From JACVRW01 sp963751105 (lineage in GTDB: Bacteria; Actinomycetota; Thermoleophilia; Solirubrobacterales; Thermoleophilaceae), in assembly GCA_963751105.1 (NCBI GenBank), contig CAVVTG010000002.1:1922001-1986000 (forward strand): DNA of 64,000 nucleotides. Direction: 5' to 3'. Positions 7,576 through 16,128 of the stretch are shown one piece after another; the first letter of the stretch is position 1, and every line of letters begins with the position of its first letter. The notes under the pieces are model-generated. The model was not told where the DNA came from, searched no databases, and saw nothing but the letters and a program-made list of their open reading frames with translations. Made by a program: the position numbers and the translations under genes.

Positions 7576-8109
7576 TCAAGACGCCGGGAGGTAGGTGAGC
7601 AGGACCACTCCGGAGTCGAACCGCTTGACGTCGCCGAGCTCCAGCCGGACGGTTCCCCTGTCGCCGAGCACGTGCACGTTTCCCTCGCCCCAGACGAGCG
7701 GGTTCAGGTAGACCTCGTACTCGTCAATCAGGCCCTCCACGGCGAGGGCGTGCGCGAACTCGCCGCTCCCGTGCATGAACAGGTCACCGTCGACCTCGTC
7801 CTTCAGCCTGGGGATCGAGTCCTCGAGATCCCCCTCGAGCAGGGTCGCGTTCCACTCGAGATCGCCGGACAGAGTGTTGGATCCGACGTACTTCGGGATC
7901 GGGTTGACCATGTCCGCCCATTTGCCCTCCTGGCTCGGCCAGTATCCCGCCAGCCCCTCATAGGTCTTGCGGCCCAGCACCAGCCCGCTGGAACTCGCCT
8001 GACGCTCGAACGAGTAGGCGGCATGGTCTCCGTCCGCCTGCACCCACTCGCCCACCGGGTCTATGACGCCGTCGACGGTGGCCTGCGTGGTTGCGATCAG
8101 CTTTCCCAT
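7576..8109 (-). CDS. Dihydrofolate reductase-like (RibD C-terminal) protein
   Basis: A 177-residue RibD_C/DHFR-fold protein (MGKLIATTQATVDGVIDPVG, then LVLGRKTYEGLAGYW, then DLFMHGSGEFAHAL and EYEVYLNPLVWGEG). The dinucleotide-binding G-S-G is present. Such stand-alone domains are numerous in Actinobacteria and generally of unknown substrate; they are NAD(P)H-dependent reductases by fold. It lies just downstream of the enolase-superfamily gene (12 bp gap, same strand). Confidence 0.85.
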   Translation of the reverse strand: MGKLIATTQATVDGVIDPVGEWVQADGDHAAYSFERQASSSGLVLGRKTYEGLAGYWPSQEGKWADMVNPIPKYVGSNTLSGDLEWNATLLEGDLEDSIPRLKDEVDGDLFMHGSGEFAHALAVEGLIDEYEVYLNPLVWGEGNVHVLGDRGTVRLELGDVKRFDSGVVLLTYLPAS

Positions 8110-8121
8110 CTCAGTTCTCCT

Positions 8122-9249
8122 TCAGTCGGCGCCGGAGTCTCGGTCGCGGATGCTGCGGCGCGCGTCGTAGATGCCCCAGCGGAAGCCCGTCTGGTGCGGC
8201 TCCGGCGGCAGCGGCGAGCGCGGCAGGTCCCCTCGCAGGGACCGCATGTTGTACGCGACCGGAGCGAGATCGTTCGGGGCGTCAGGATGGAACAGCGACG
8301 CGAGGTATTGGAGCTGCCCGCGTCCTGGGCCCTGTTCGAACATGCCGCCGCCGTAGGCGCCGATGTCGTGCGCCGTGCAGTAGTCGTAGGCCTCGAACAA
8401 TCGGCGGACGCTGCCGAACCGGGACGGCTTGAGGTTCAACAGACGGGGTTTCCACGGCAGCGCCTCGATGTCGGCGACCGAGTGGATCGGCTCGTCCCAG
8501 GTGATCCGATCGCGGTGGCACTCGAGCAGTTCGACGGTGTCGTCAGCCATGGCGGGATCTTCGATCCAGGCTGTCGGCAGCGCCTCGAACACGCGACGGT
8601 AGAGCGCGGGGTCCGCGTCCATGGCGACGGTGGCGTTCATGTAGAGGCCCTTCATGTCGACCACGTCGACGCAGTCCAGCGCCGCCAGCTCGGCAATGAG
8701 CACGCGTCCCCAGCTCGGGGTGGGATCGAGCTTGAACCGCAGGCTGGGATTCGAGCTGCGCAGCACACGCAGGGGGCCTAGCCCGGCGGGGTCACCGAGC
8801 CCCGTCGACACGACGAACCTGACGGGCTGGGCCACACGCCCGATGGCGTCCTGCAACGAGAGGCCGTTCTGGCGCAAGGTGAGGTCCAGCGCCGCGCTCT
8901 CGAATGCCCAGCGCCGATAGAAGCGGGCGCTGTCGCGGATCGGCTCGACCGGGAAGAGATCGGCCAGTCCCAACAGCGTGGAGAGCTCCTCCAGGGTGCG
9001 CGTCCCGCGCAGCCACGAGAGGTCGCCCGCATGCCGGAGCTGCTCGATCTGGTCGATCTGGTCCCAGGTGATGTCCTCGCCCAGGCCCTCGTGCCCGTCT
9101 CCGCTGAGGCGGACCACGATCGAGATCTTGGTAAAACCGCTGGAGACGTCGCGCACCAGCGGGAGGAGCTCGCAACGGTCGATCTGAAGGGGCAGCCCGG
9201 CGACGCGCCCGTACGTCGCACTGGAGGTGTCGAGCGGCGCTGCGGACAA
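8122..9249 (-). CDS. Enolase-superfamily enzyme
   Basis: A 375-residue enolase-superfamily member. The C-terminal barrel has the lysine motif LRFKLDPT, then metal-ligand carboxylates in sequence (VVDMKGLY, AWIEDPAM, ITWDEPIHS), and the second lysine in LLNLKPSRFGS. This arrangement is like muconate-lactonising enzymes and o-succinylbenzoate synthases, but no menaquinone genes are near. The reaction is expected to start by removing a proton next to a carboxylate; the substrate is unknown. The assigned start is a TTG; a later start near residue 20 is possible. Confidence 0.78.
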   Translation of the reverse strand: MSAAPLDTSSATYGRVAGLPLQIDRCELLPLVRDVSSGFTKISIVVRLSGDGHEGLGEDITWDQIDQIEQLRHAGDLSWLRGTRTLEELSTLLGLADLFPVEPIRDSARFYRRWAFESAALDLTLRQNGLSLQDAIGRVAQPVRFVVSTGLGDPAGLGPLRVLRSSNPSLRFKLDPTPSWGRVLIAELAALDCVDVVDMKGLYMNATVAMDADPALYRRVFEALPTAWIEDPAMADDTVELLECHRDRITWDEPIHSVADIEALPWKPRLLNLKPSRFGSVRRLFEAYDYCTAHDIGAYGGGMFEQGPGRGQLQYLASLFHPDAPNDLAPVAYNMRSLRGDLPRSPLPPEPHQTGFRWGIYDARRSIRDRDSGAD

Positions 9250-9316
9250 GCTCCGAGCCTACTGCGCGGACTCGACCGGGTCTCTGTGTGCCCGTCGCGC
9301 CTGTAGGTTGTGGCCG

Positions 9317-10030
9317 GTGGAGACCCGCCGGGTACTGCTCTTGATCGCCGACATCGGCGGCTACACGACGTACATGCAGTCGCACCGCAGCATGCTCGGG
9401 CACGCGGAGGCGGCCACGACGCGGCTGCTGAAGAAGGTGGTCGATGCCGCCCGCGGCTTCGACCTGATCGAGATCGAAGGCGACGCCGCTTTTCTCTCGC
9501 GCGACGCCGACGGGCTGGACGACGCCGCGGGGCTCGCCGAGGTCACCAATGCTGCCGTCGCCATGCACCGCGCCTTTCACGCAGAGCGACGTCTGGTCGA
9601 GCGAAACCTCTGCCCCTGCGACAGCTGCACGGAGACCAGCGAGCTGAAGTTGAAGTTTGTCGCGCACGTCGGCGAGGTCGCGACCCAGAGGATCAAGCGG
9701 CGGCGCAAGCTCGTCGGCATGGACGTGATTTTTGTCCACCGCTTGCTCAAGAACTCCGTGCCGGTGCCGGAGTACGTCCTGCTCTCCGAGGATCTCTACC
9801 GCGGCGGCAGCGCGGCTGCGCCGGACCATCAGGTCCACGAGATCACGCAGGATCTAGAGGGCATCGGATCCGTGAATACGTACTTCGTTGAGGTCTCCGA
9901 GCTCGCCGGGCCCGTCGCTCCCTTGCCCGATCCCTCCGGACTCCGGCGGCTCGGCGTGACGTTGGGCATGGTCGGCCGTGGCCTGCCGTACGCGCTCCGC
10001 GTACGGCGCCCGCCGCTCGTCACGCGCTGA
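9317..10030 (+). CDS. DUF2652 protein (nucleotide-cyclase-like fold)
   Basis: A 237-residue protein starting METRRVLLLIADIGGYTTYM, the DUF2652 signature resembling the first strand and metal site of class III adenylate cyclases (ADIxGYT). LLKKVVDAARGFDLIEIEGDAAFLS continues the cyclase-like pattern. A CPCDSC cluster near residue 98 could bind metal. GTG 9317 is preferred. It converges on the MFS-cNMP gene, which carries a cyclic-nucleotide-binding domain. A link between the two is tempting but unproven, because cyclase activity of DUF2652 is not established to my knowledge. Confidence 0.8.
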   Translation: METRRVLLLIADIGGYTTYMQSHRSMLGHAEAATTRLLKKVVDAARGFDLIEIEGDAAFLSRDADGLDDAAGLAEVTNAAVAMHRAFHAERRLVERNLCPCDSCTETSELKLKFVAHVGEVATQRIKRRRKLVGMDVIFVHRLLKNSVPVPEYVLLSEDLYRGGSAAAPDHQVHEITQDLEGIGSVNTYFVEVSELAGPVAPLPDPSGLRRLGVTLGMVGRGLPYALRVRRPPLVTR

Positions 10031-10048
10031 GCCACGCGGCTCAGCGCG
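10023..10048. terminator. Bidirectional hairpin between convergent genes
   Basis: An 11-bp perfect stem (CGCGCTGAGCC / GGCTCAGCGCG) with a four-base loop, overlapping the stop of the DUF2652 gene and lying just before the end of the convergent MFS gene. There is no U-run, which is usual for high-GC actinobacterial terminators. Confidence 0.6.
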
Positions 10049-10054
10049 GGTCGC

Positions 10055-11725
10055 TCAGGCCCGAAGCGCCTCGGCGTCGCGCGCCTTGAGCCGCGTCACT
10101 ACCGCCTTTCCTGCTGTCTCGCTGGCCGGGTATCCGGTCACGGCCGTGAGGTACGCCTGGCGCTCCAGGACGCCCACCCGCAGCTGCGCGTCCGCCGTGG
10201 CGCGGATGGTGGCCGTCCGCGGCTCGTCGTTGAGGAGCGCAATCTCGCCGAAGCCTTCGCCGCGTCCGAGCGTGACGACGAGGCGTCCGCCCCGGACGAC
10301 CTCGGCCCGGCCCGACTCCACGACGTAGAAGCGGTCGCCGCGATCGCCCTGCTCGAACACCGTCTCGGAGGGCGCGAACTCGGCATAGGTGAGTTCGGCG
10401 CCGAGCTGCTCGATCGTAGCCGCCGGGAGCGCACCTAGCGTGCCGACCTCCCGCAGAATCTCGATGTCGGCGTCGCGCACCCGCATCCGGGCGTTGAGCC
10501 GGCGCAAGGCGGGCCAGCTGGCGACGACGGCCAACGGCGCCAGGACGCCGACCGCCACGAGCGCGAGGCGCACGCCGAGCAGGTCGATGAGCAACGGCGA
10601 GAACAGTCCGCCGGCCGCAAACCCGAGCGTCAGGATCGCTTCGAAGCCCGCGAACATCCGCGCCAGTACGGCCTCGTCCCCCAGCCGGGCCAGCAGCGTG
10701 AAGCCGCCGACGTCGATCAGCGCGTTGCCGATCCCGACCACCCCGAGCAGGATGATCGCCGCTGCAAGCTCCGGCAGGACGCCGATCAGCACCAGCGGAG
10801 CGCCGAACAGCGCGATGCCGAGACCGAACCAGCCGGCGAGCCCCCCTCGTCGGACCAGACCGAACGCGAAGATCGACCCGAGCACGGCCCCGCCCCCGAC
10901 GGCGGCGGTCAGGACACCGACGCCTGGGTCTCCCGTGTGGAGGAGATCGATGGCCACGACCACGACGAACACGGTCAGGCAGCCGCGCGTGAACGTTTGC
11001 ACCAGTCCCAGCCCCGTGATCAGCGCGAGCCCGCGATTACCCGCGATCGCGGCGAAGCCTTGGAGCACCGCGCGGCCGGGTGCGCGGTCGGGATCCGCCA
11101 CCCGTGGCGGCGCGTCATATGGGAGCCCGACGACCACCAGGCCGGCCACCAGCGATGCGACGGCGCACGCGACGAAGACCGCGGACGGTCCGCTCGCCGC
11201 AAGCAGGGCGGCCGCGAGCAGCGGGCCGCCGAGCGTGGAGAGTGAGTCCAGCATCCCGCGCACCGCGTTCGCACTCGCCAGCTGTTGCGGGGACTTGGCC
11301 AGCGCCGGCAGCAGGGCCGAGTGCGCCGGACGGTACATAGTCATCGCGATCGTGGCGACGACGGCGAAGCCGTACGTCGCCACAGCGGGGGCGCCGGTGG
11401 CCGTCGCCACCGCCGCACAGCCGAGCATCGCGGCGCGGATCGCCCCGACGCCGGCCAGCACGCGCTCACGGCGGATCCGGTCGGCCATTGTCGCGAGAAA
11501 CGGTGCGAGCAGTGCCGCGCACGCCATGCGCGCAGCCGTGACGGCGCCAACCGCGCCGACGCCGCCCTCGCGGAACGCCACGATCCCGAGCGCGACCATG
11601 AACGCGCACTCGCCCGTCCACATCGCCGCGAACGAGATCTGCGCGCGGAGCATCGACTCGCTGGTGGCTTCGCTGTCGGGCGGGTAGACGCGATTACGGA
11701 ACCGCGGAGAGCGAGGAGCCGACAC
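10055..11725 (-). CDS. MFS transporter with C-terminal cyclic-nucleotide-binding domain
   Basis: A 556-residue protein. Residues 1-425 form about 12 transmembrane helices of a major facilitator, including the loop MADRIRRERVLAG between helices 2 and 3. Residues 430-550 are a cNMP-binding domain: FEQGDRGDRFYVVESGRAEV and the phosphate-binding cassette GEGFGEIALLNDEPRTATIR with the expected Glu and Arg. Regulation of transport by cAMP or a related nucleotide is implied; the substrate is unknown. The longer frame upstream would cover the tRNA-Pro, so GTG 11725 is chosen. Confidence 0.85.
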   Translation of the reverse strand: MSAPRSPRFRNRVYPPDSEATSESMLRAQISFAAMWTGECAFMVALGIVAFREGGVGAVGAVTAARMACAALLAPFLATMADRIRRERVLAGVGAIRAAMLGCAAVATATGAPAVATYGFAVVATIAMTMYRPAHSALLPALAKSPQQLASANAVRGMLDSLSTLGGPLLAAALLAASGPSAVFVACAVASLVAGLVVVGLPYDAPPRVADPDRAPGRAVLQGFAAIAGNRGLALITGLGLVQTFTRGCLTVFVVVVAIDLLHTGDPGVGVLTAAVGGGAVLGSIFAFGLVRRGGLAGWFGLGIALFGAPLVLIGVLPELAAAIILLGVVGIGNALIDVGGFTLLARLGDEAVLARMFAGFEAILTLGFAAGGLFSPLLIDLLGVRLALVAVGVLAPLAVVASWPALRRLNARMRVRDADIEILREVGTLGALPAATIEQLGAELTYAEFAPSETVFEQGDRGDRFYVVESGRAEVVRGGRLVVTLGRGEGFGEIALLNDEPRTATIRATADAQLRVGVLERQAYLTAVTGYPASETAGKAVVTRLKARDAEALRA

Positions 11726-11804
11726 TACTGCGACTATGCCAGAGCGGTTGGGGCCAGCCACAACGCGACGCCGTACGGAGGCGCCTTGCGGCGATGTCGC
11801 GGTA

Positions 11805-11878
11805 TCGGGGCGACTGGATTTGAACCAGCGACCTTTCGACCCCCAGTCGAATGCGCTACCAAGCTGCGCCACGCCCCG
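11805..11878 (-). tRNA. tRNA-Pro (GGG anticodon)
   Basis: A complete cloverleaf on the minus strand: acceptor CGGGGCG paired with CGCCCCG, D-arm GCGC...GCGC, anticodon stem TTCGA/TCGAA around loop CTGGGGG (anticodon GGG), and T-loop TTCAAAT. No CCA is encoded. It lies between the MFS-cNMP gene and the glycan operon. Confidence 0.93.
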
Positions 11879-11985
11879 TTGAGGCAGGACGATAGCGTCC
11901 GGTTCGAAACGGCAATGCCGCGTTCCGCCAAGCCAGCGAGCCCGCCGAGGGGGACGATCGTGTTCTTCCCCGAGGGAGGATGCGC

Positions 11986-12786
11986 TCAGGCGATGGAGTA
12001 CGCGCTGCGCACGAGCTGAAGCCGTGACCGGCGCTCGACGCGCAGGAGTCCGGGATGGGCGGCGAGGTACTCGTCGGTCGCGCTGCGGCAGCCCGACCAC
12101 GAGTCGTAGTCGTCGAGCACGATCGTGCCGCCCTCAACCAGTCGCGGCACGATCCTTTCGAGGCAGGTCCTGACCGAGTCATGCCAGTCGGCGTCGACAT
12201 GGGCCAGCGCCACCGGACCGCTCGGATGCAGGCTGTCTTGGTAGAGGCCCTGGATCAGCTCGACGCCGTTGTCGTGAGGCGGCAGCCCGTGTTCGACGAA
12301 CGTCGACCGCACTCGCCCCAGTAGGTCCTCCTCGTAGCCGTAGTAGCGGTCGCCGCCGATGCCGACCGAGGCGCCCGACTCGATCGTGCGGTAGCGCTGC
12401 TTGACGTCGTCGCCGTCGACATCGGATGGCGGCGGGATCATGCCGAAGACGTCATAGACCGCGAGCCGGCGTTGAGGCGACTTGGCCGCGGCCAGCACGA
12501 TCGCGGAGCCACCGAGCGCGCAGCCAGCCTCGATGATCTCGCCCTCGACGCCGCGCCGCTCCAGCTCAGTGGCCCGTCGCCAGAGATCGCGCAGGGCGCC
12601 ACGCTCGAGGTAGGTGATGCGCGCGGCGCGCACCGCCTGGATCGTCGCCTCGCGGCGCACCAGCTCCGCGCGGCGGCGGCGACGGGCGCGAGCGTGCGGC
12701 CCGTACAGCGCGCGCGGGGGCCGCAGGCCGCCGAGCACACTCGCGGCACGGTGGGGCAGGCTCTGGGCATGCCTCGTCCGTGTCAT
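11986..12786 (-). CDS. TylF/macrocin-O-methyltransferase-like methyltransferase
   Basis: A 266-residue SAM-dependent methyltransferase of the TylF/MycF type. The SAM motif GEIIEAGCALGGSAIVLA is at about residue 88. The metal-ligand acidic residues of the family are in ALAHVDADWHDSV and TIVLDDYDSW. TylF relatives methylate sugar hydroxyls. As the last gene of the glycan operon, joined to the flippase gene by ATGA, it probably methylates a sugar of the surface polysaccharide. The ATG at 12786 is fixed by that overlap. Confidence 0.85.
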   Translation of the reverse strand: MTRTRHAQSLPHRAASVLGGLRPPRALYGPHARARRRRRAELVRREATIQAVRAARITYLERGALRDLWRRATELERRGVEGEIIEAGCALGGSAIVLAAAKSPQRRLAVYDVFGMIPPPSDVDGDDVKQRYRTIESGASVGIGGDRYYGYEEDLLGRVRSTFVEHGLPPHDNGVELIQGLYQDSLHPSGPVALAHVDADWHDSVRTCLERIVPRLVEGGTIVLDDYDSWSGCRSATDEYLAAHPGLLRVERRSRLQLVRSAYSIA

Positions 12787-14198
12787 GCGGGTTGGGCCCC
12801 CCTCCGCAGGACGGCGCCGCGGATGGTCGCCACGTAGCCGCGCAGCTGGGCGCGCATCGTGGGCACGGTCAGCAGCAGCACCAGTGGCAGCCACAGAGCC
12901 AGCGCCAGCGGCCAGCCGGCGAAGGGCGTGAACATCGGCGGCAACAGCGCCGATAGCCAGGCCAGGCCGCGCTGGGGCCGGTAGCGGCCGAGTACGCGCC
13001 GTACCTCGCGGTCGAGCAGCACGACGCTGGACTGACTGGCCAGCAGCGCGACCCCGAACCCCGCGATGCCCAGCGACGGCAGCAGCGCCACGGAGAGGCC
13101 CGTGAGGGTCGCCAGCCGCAACGCGTTGATGGCCGCCACGCGCTGGTTCCTGCGCAGCACGTAGAGCAGCGAGTTGTGGAGCGCGAACGTGGCCATCACG
13201 AGGTAGGCGGCGGCGACGTAGGGAAACACCTCCAGCGTCGGCGTCCAGCGCTCGCCGAAGACGACCGGCACCGCCTCGTCGGCGATCAGCGAGAAGCCGC
13301 CCAGAACCGTGCCGGCGGCCAGCACCTGAAGTACCATTCCCTCCTCCAGCGCACGGCGCACCCGGCCGAGATCCGACTGCACGCGGCCGAGCGCGGCGAT
13401 CGCCACCCGCCAGGTGGCGCGCGTGGCGAACGAGAGCGTATCCCCGAGCCGCAGCGCGACGGCGACGTAGCCGACCGCCGCCGCTCCCAGGAGCGGCCCA
13501 ACCACCAGCGGGTTGACGACCTCGCGCCCCCGCTCGATCCAGGTCGCGGCCGAGAACGTCAGGCCGAAGCCCGCGATCTCACGAGCGCTCGCGCGCGAAA
13601 GCGCGATCGTCGGCCTGTAGCGGGCCATGCCGTAGCTGGCCGCGAGCAGGAAGCCCTGCCATGTCACGTAGCCGGCCACCGGCCCCCACACCCCGGCGCC
13701 CGCGAAGAGCACGACCCCGACCGAGGTCGCGTAGAGGACCACGTCGCCGCCCAGCTCGAGCACCGCCATCGCGCGGAAGCGGAAGGCGCGCTCGATCTTC
13801 GCCTGCGCCGGCGCCCAGAGCGCGTTCAGCGGCAGCGCGATCAGCATGACGGCGAACGGGCCGACATGGACGCCCGCGGCCGCGTGTGCCGCCAGTGCCG
13901 CACCGAGCGCGAGCGCGCCGATCGCGGCGGTGCTGATCAGCAGGAACGTGAAGACCTCGTCGTAGAGGCGCTTCGAGGGCTCGCTCTCGCGACGAATCAG
14001 GAAGATCTCCGTGCCCCACTGCGCGACGTAGCCCAGAAAGGTGACGAGCGCCGCCGAGCCGGCGTAAGTGCCGAACTCGGCCGGCGCAAGCAAGCGCGTG
14101 AGCGCAAGCACGCCGGCGAGCCGCACGACGATGCCGAGTCCCTCGCGCACGGCGAGGTAGAGGCCACCCGAGAGCACGCGCCGGCGCAGGCCGGTCAT
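12783..14198 (-). CDS. Polysaccharide flippase (Wzx-like)
   Basis: A 471-residue membrane protein with about 12-14 helices of the MOP/polysaccharide-transporter fold. The start GGLYLAVREGLGIVVRLAG and the ALTRLLAPAEFGTYAGSAAL segment are typical of Wzx/RfbX flippases, which move lipid-linked repeat units across the membrane. Both ends overlap neighbours by four bases, so expression is tied to the glycosyltransferase upstream and the methyltransferase downstream. Confidence 0.88.
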   Translation of the reverse strand: MTGLRRRVLSGGLYLAVREGLGIVVRLAGVLALTRLLAPAEFGTYAGSAALVTFLGYVAQWGTEIFLIRRESEPSKRLYDEVFTFLLISTAAIGALALGAALAAHAAAGVHVGPFAVMLIALPLNALWAPAQAKIERAFRFRAMAVLELGGDVVLYATSVGVVLFAGAGVWGPVAGYVTWQGFLLAASYGMARYRPTIALSRASAREIAGFGLTFSAATWIERGREVVNPLVVGPLLGAAAVGYVAVALRLGDTLSFATRATWRVAIAALGRVQSDLGRVRRALEEGMVLQVLAAGTVLGGFSLIADEAVPVVFGERWTPTLEVFPYVAAAYLVMATFALHNSLLYVLRRNQRVAAINALRLATLTGLSVALLPSLGIAGFGVALLASQSSVVLLDREVRRVLGRYRPQRGLAWLSALLPPMFTPFAGWPLALALWLPLVLLLTVPTMRAQLRGYVATIRGAVLRRGAQPA

Positions 14199-15136
14199 CC
14201 TGCGATCAGTGCTCCCCGCTGCTGCTCCAGGCGGCGCAGGACACGGCCGAGGGTCTCCTCGAGGCGATCCGCACCTGCGCGCCCGGCGAGGCTCGTTAAC
14301 CGGTGCAACGCGCGGGCCGACGCCGCGGCAGCACGAGGGCGGCGGCAGAGAGCCAACCAACGCCGCGCCGGCAGGGGCAGCCCATGGCCGAACAGCTCGG
14401 GACCCGGGTGCGGCCCCAGCTCACGCGCGTGCACGCGGTGGAGCGTCACTCCGGCGGCCCCCTGGGCGCGGGCGTCGCGGATGAAGCCGTCGAGGCTGCG
14501 CTGGTGCAGATGGTCGGCCCGCAGCGAGCGGTCGAAGACGCCGCGCAGGCCCGCATCCATGCAGCGCAGGCCCAGTGCCCTATCGGCGTGGTAGTCCAAC
14601 GTCGGTGCGTCGGCCTCGACGAGCACGGGCAGGCAGTCCTCGCGGCGCAGCGACACGTTGCCCGCCCAGAGGTTGCGGAGGATCGCGTGCGGCTCGCTTT
14701 CGTAGCCGCGGCAGATCTGCTCGTATTCGCGGGCGTAGAGACGGGTGGCGAACCCGCCCGCGTCGAGGGGCGGCATCCAGCCGAGAACGACCAGGCCCGG
14801 TGCCTCCCCGTGTCGGCGGGCGTGGCCGGTGGCCAGGCCGGGACGGGCGCGCACGTCGTCGTCGAGCAGCAGCACGACCTCGCCGCGGGCGGCCTCGATG
14901 CCCGCCGTGCGGGCGCCGTTCTCGCCCCGGTTGTCGATCAGCAGCGGTCGCAAACGGGGCTCGTCAGCGGCGAGCGCGACCAGCAACTCGTAGGAGCCGT
15001 CGTCGCAGCCATCGACCACCACCACGACCTCGTCTGCACCTTCGTCGGCCAGCAGCGGCGCTACCACCTCGGGCAGCAGCGTCCGCCGGTCGTAGGTCGG
15101 CATCACTACCGAAAGCGAGGGCTCGGGCCGCGTCAC
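14195..15136 (-). CDS. Family 2 glycosyltransferase
   Basis: A 313-residue GT-A glycosyltransferase from GTG 15136: SLSVVMPTYDRRTLLPEVV at the N-terminus, VVVVDGCDDGSYE, NRGENGARTAG, and the metal/nucleotide DxD-type motif VLLLDDDVRARPG near residue 95. No membrane helix is obvious, so it likely works at the cytoplasmic membrane face on a nucleotide sugar. It overlaps the GH5-like gene upstream (GTGA) and the flippase downstream (ATGA). Confidence 0.88.
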   Translation of the reverse strand: MTRPEPSLSVVMPTYDRRTLLPEVVAPLLADEGADEVVVVVDGCDDGSYELLVALAADEPRLRPLLIDNRGENGARTAGIEAARGEVVLLLDDDVRARPGLATGHARRHGEAPGLVVLGWMPPLDAGGFATRLYAREYEQICRGYESEPHAILRNLWAGNVSLRREDCLPVLVEADAPTLDYHADRALGLRCMDAGLRGVFDRSLRADHLHQRSLDGFIRDARAQGAAGVTLHRVHARELGPHPGPELFGHGLPLPARRWLALCRRPRAAAASARALHRLTSLAGRAGADRLEETLGRVLRRLEQQRGALIAG

Positions 15137-16128
15137 TCGTCGACCTGCCGCAGGTAGCGGTCGAGGTAGGCACGCCCCCAGCGCGTGAGCTCGCCGTTCT
15201 GCTGAGTGAGCGTGTTGGGGTCCGACCAGCGCCAGTTGAACGCCACTACGCCGGCGCCCTCGTCGTCGTTGACCCAGCGCGCGGCGAACTCGACCATCCC
15301 GCGCGTCCACTCGAACGAGTTGGGGAACTCGGGGCCGTCGTAGTTGCCTAGCTCGTCCAGCACGACCGGCTTGGAGTCCGCCAGGCCGGCCCAGCTGCGC
15401 TCGACCTCCTCCCGCTCCTCGGCGTCGAAGCTCGAGGAGTCGTTGGCGTACCGGTGCGCGCCGAGCACAAGCTGGTCGTCGTCGAGCGCGTAAGAGGCGA
15501 GCTGGGAGAGGTTCCACGACCAGCTAGGCACGTTGACGACGATCGGCGACTCCATGCCCGCGTCACGGATCGTGGCGATGTATGAACGCCAGTCGCGCTG
15601 CCAACCGTCCCAGTCACGACAGCCGCTGGGGTCCGGTCCGGTGCAGCCTGGCTCGTTCATCGGCAGTAGCCAGACCCAGTCGTCGTCGCGGTAGCTCTTG
15701 GCCATGTCGTGCAGCCAGCGGCGGGTCGTCTCCAGCTGCCCCCAGAAGCCGGTCAGGATCACCAGCAGGCCCTGGTCGCGCGCCGCTCGCACCACCCGGT
15801 CCAGACGTGCTTGAGGCTCGGGCTCGAGCATCCGGTGCGGCGTCACGTAGACCTTGACCGTATTGACCCCCAGGTGGCGCAGGCGTTCGAAGTCCCGCGG
15901 TGCCTGCTCCTCGTTTCGGAGGGCGATCCCGCCGCCGTCGCCGCCGGCGAACGGGCCATATGGCGCGACGACCCCCTTGATAACGAACTCCTGGCCGTCG
16001 GGGTCGAGGATGCGGTTGCCCTCGACGTGGAAGCCGCCGGGCTGCTCTGCCTCCTGCGCCCAGGCGAGAGCGGCGATCGCCACGGCGAGCGCGACGACCA
16101 GCAGCACCGCTGCCAGCGCCCGGGTCAT
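15133..16128 (-). CDS. Secreted GH5-like glycoside hydrolase
   Basis: A 331-residue protein with an N-terminal signal/anchor (ALAAVLLVVALAVAIAALAW) and a TIM-barrel glycosidase. Cellulase-family features are the opening GNRILDPDGQEFVIKGV, the acid/base glutamate in LLPMNEPG and the nucleophile glutamate in VVLDELGNYDG near residue 272. In family GH5 these act by a retaining mechanism on beta-glycans. Inside a surface-glycan operon it could trim or release the polymer being made, as glycosidases do in other exopolysaccharide loci. Four-base overlaps on both sides support cotranslation. Confidence 0.82.
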   Translation of the reverse strand: MTRALAAVLLVVALAVAIAALAWAQEAEQPGGFHVEGNRILDPDGQEFVIKGVVAPYGPFAGGDGGGIALRNEEQAPRDFERLRHLGVNTVKVYVTPHRMLEPEPQARLDRVVRAARDQGLLVILTGFWGQLETTRRWLHDMAKSYRDDDWVWLLPMNEPGCTGPDPSGCRDWDGWQRDWRSYIATIRDAGMESPIVVNVPSWSWNLSQLASYALDDDQLVLGAHRYANDSSSFDAEEREEVERSWAGLADSKPVVLDELGNYDGPEFPNSFEWTRGMVEFAARWVNDDEGAGVVAFNWRWSDPNTLTQQNGELTRWGRAYLDRYLRQVDE

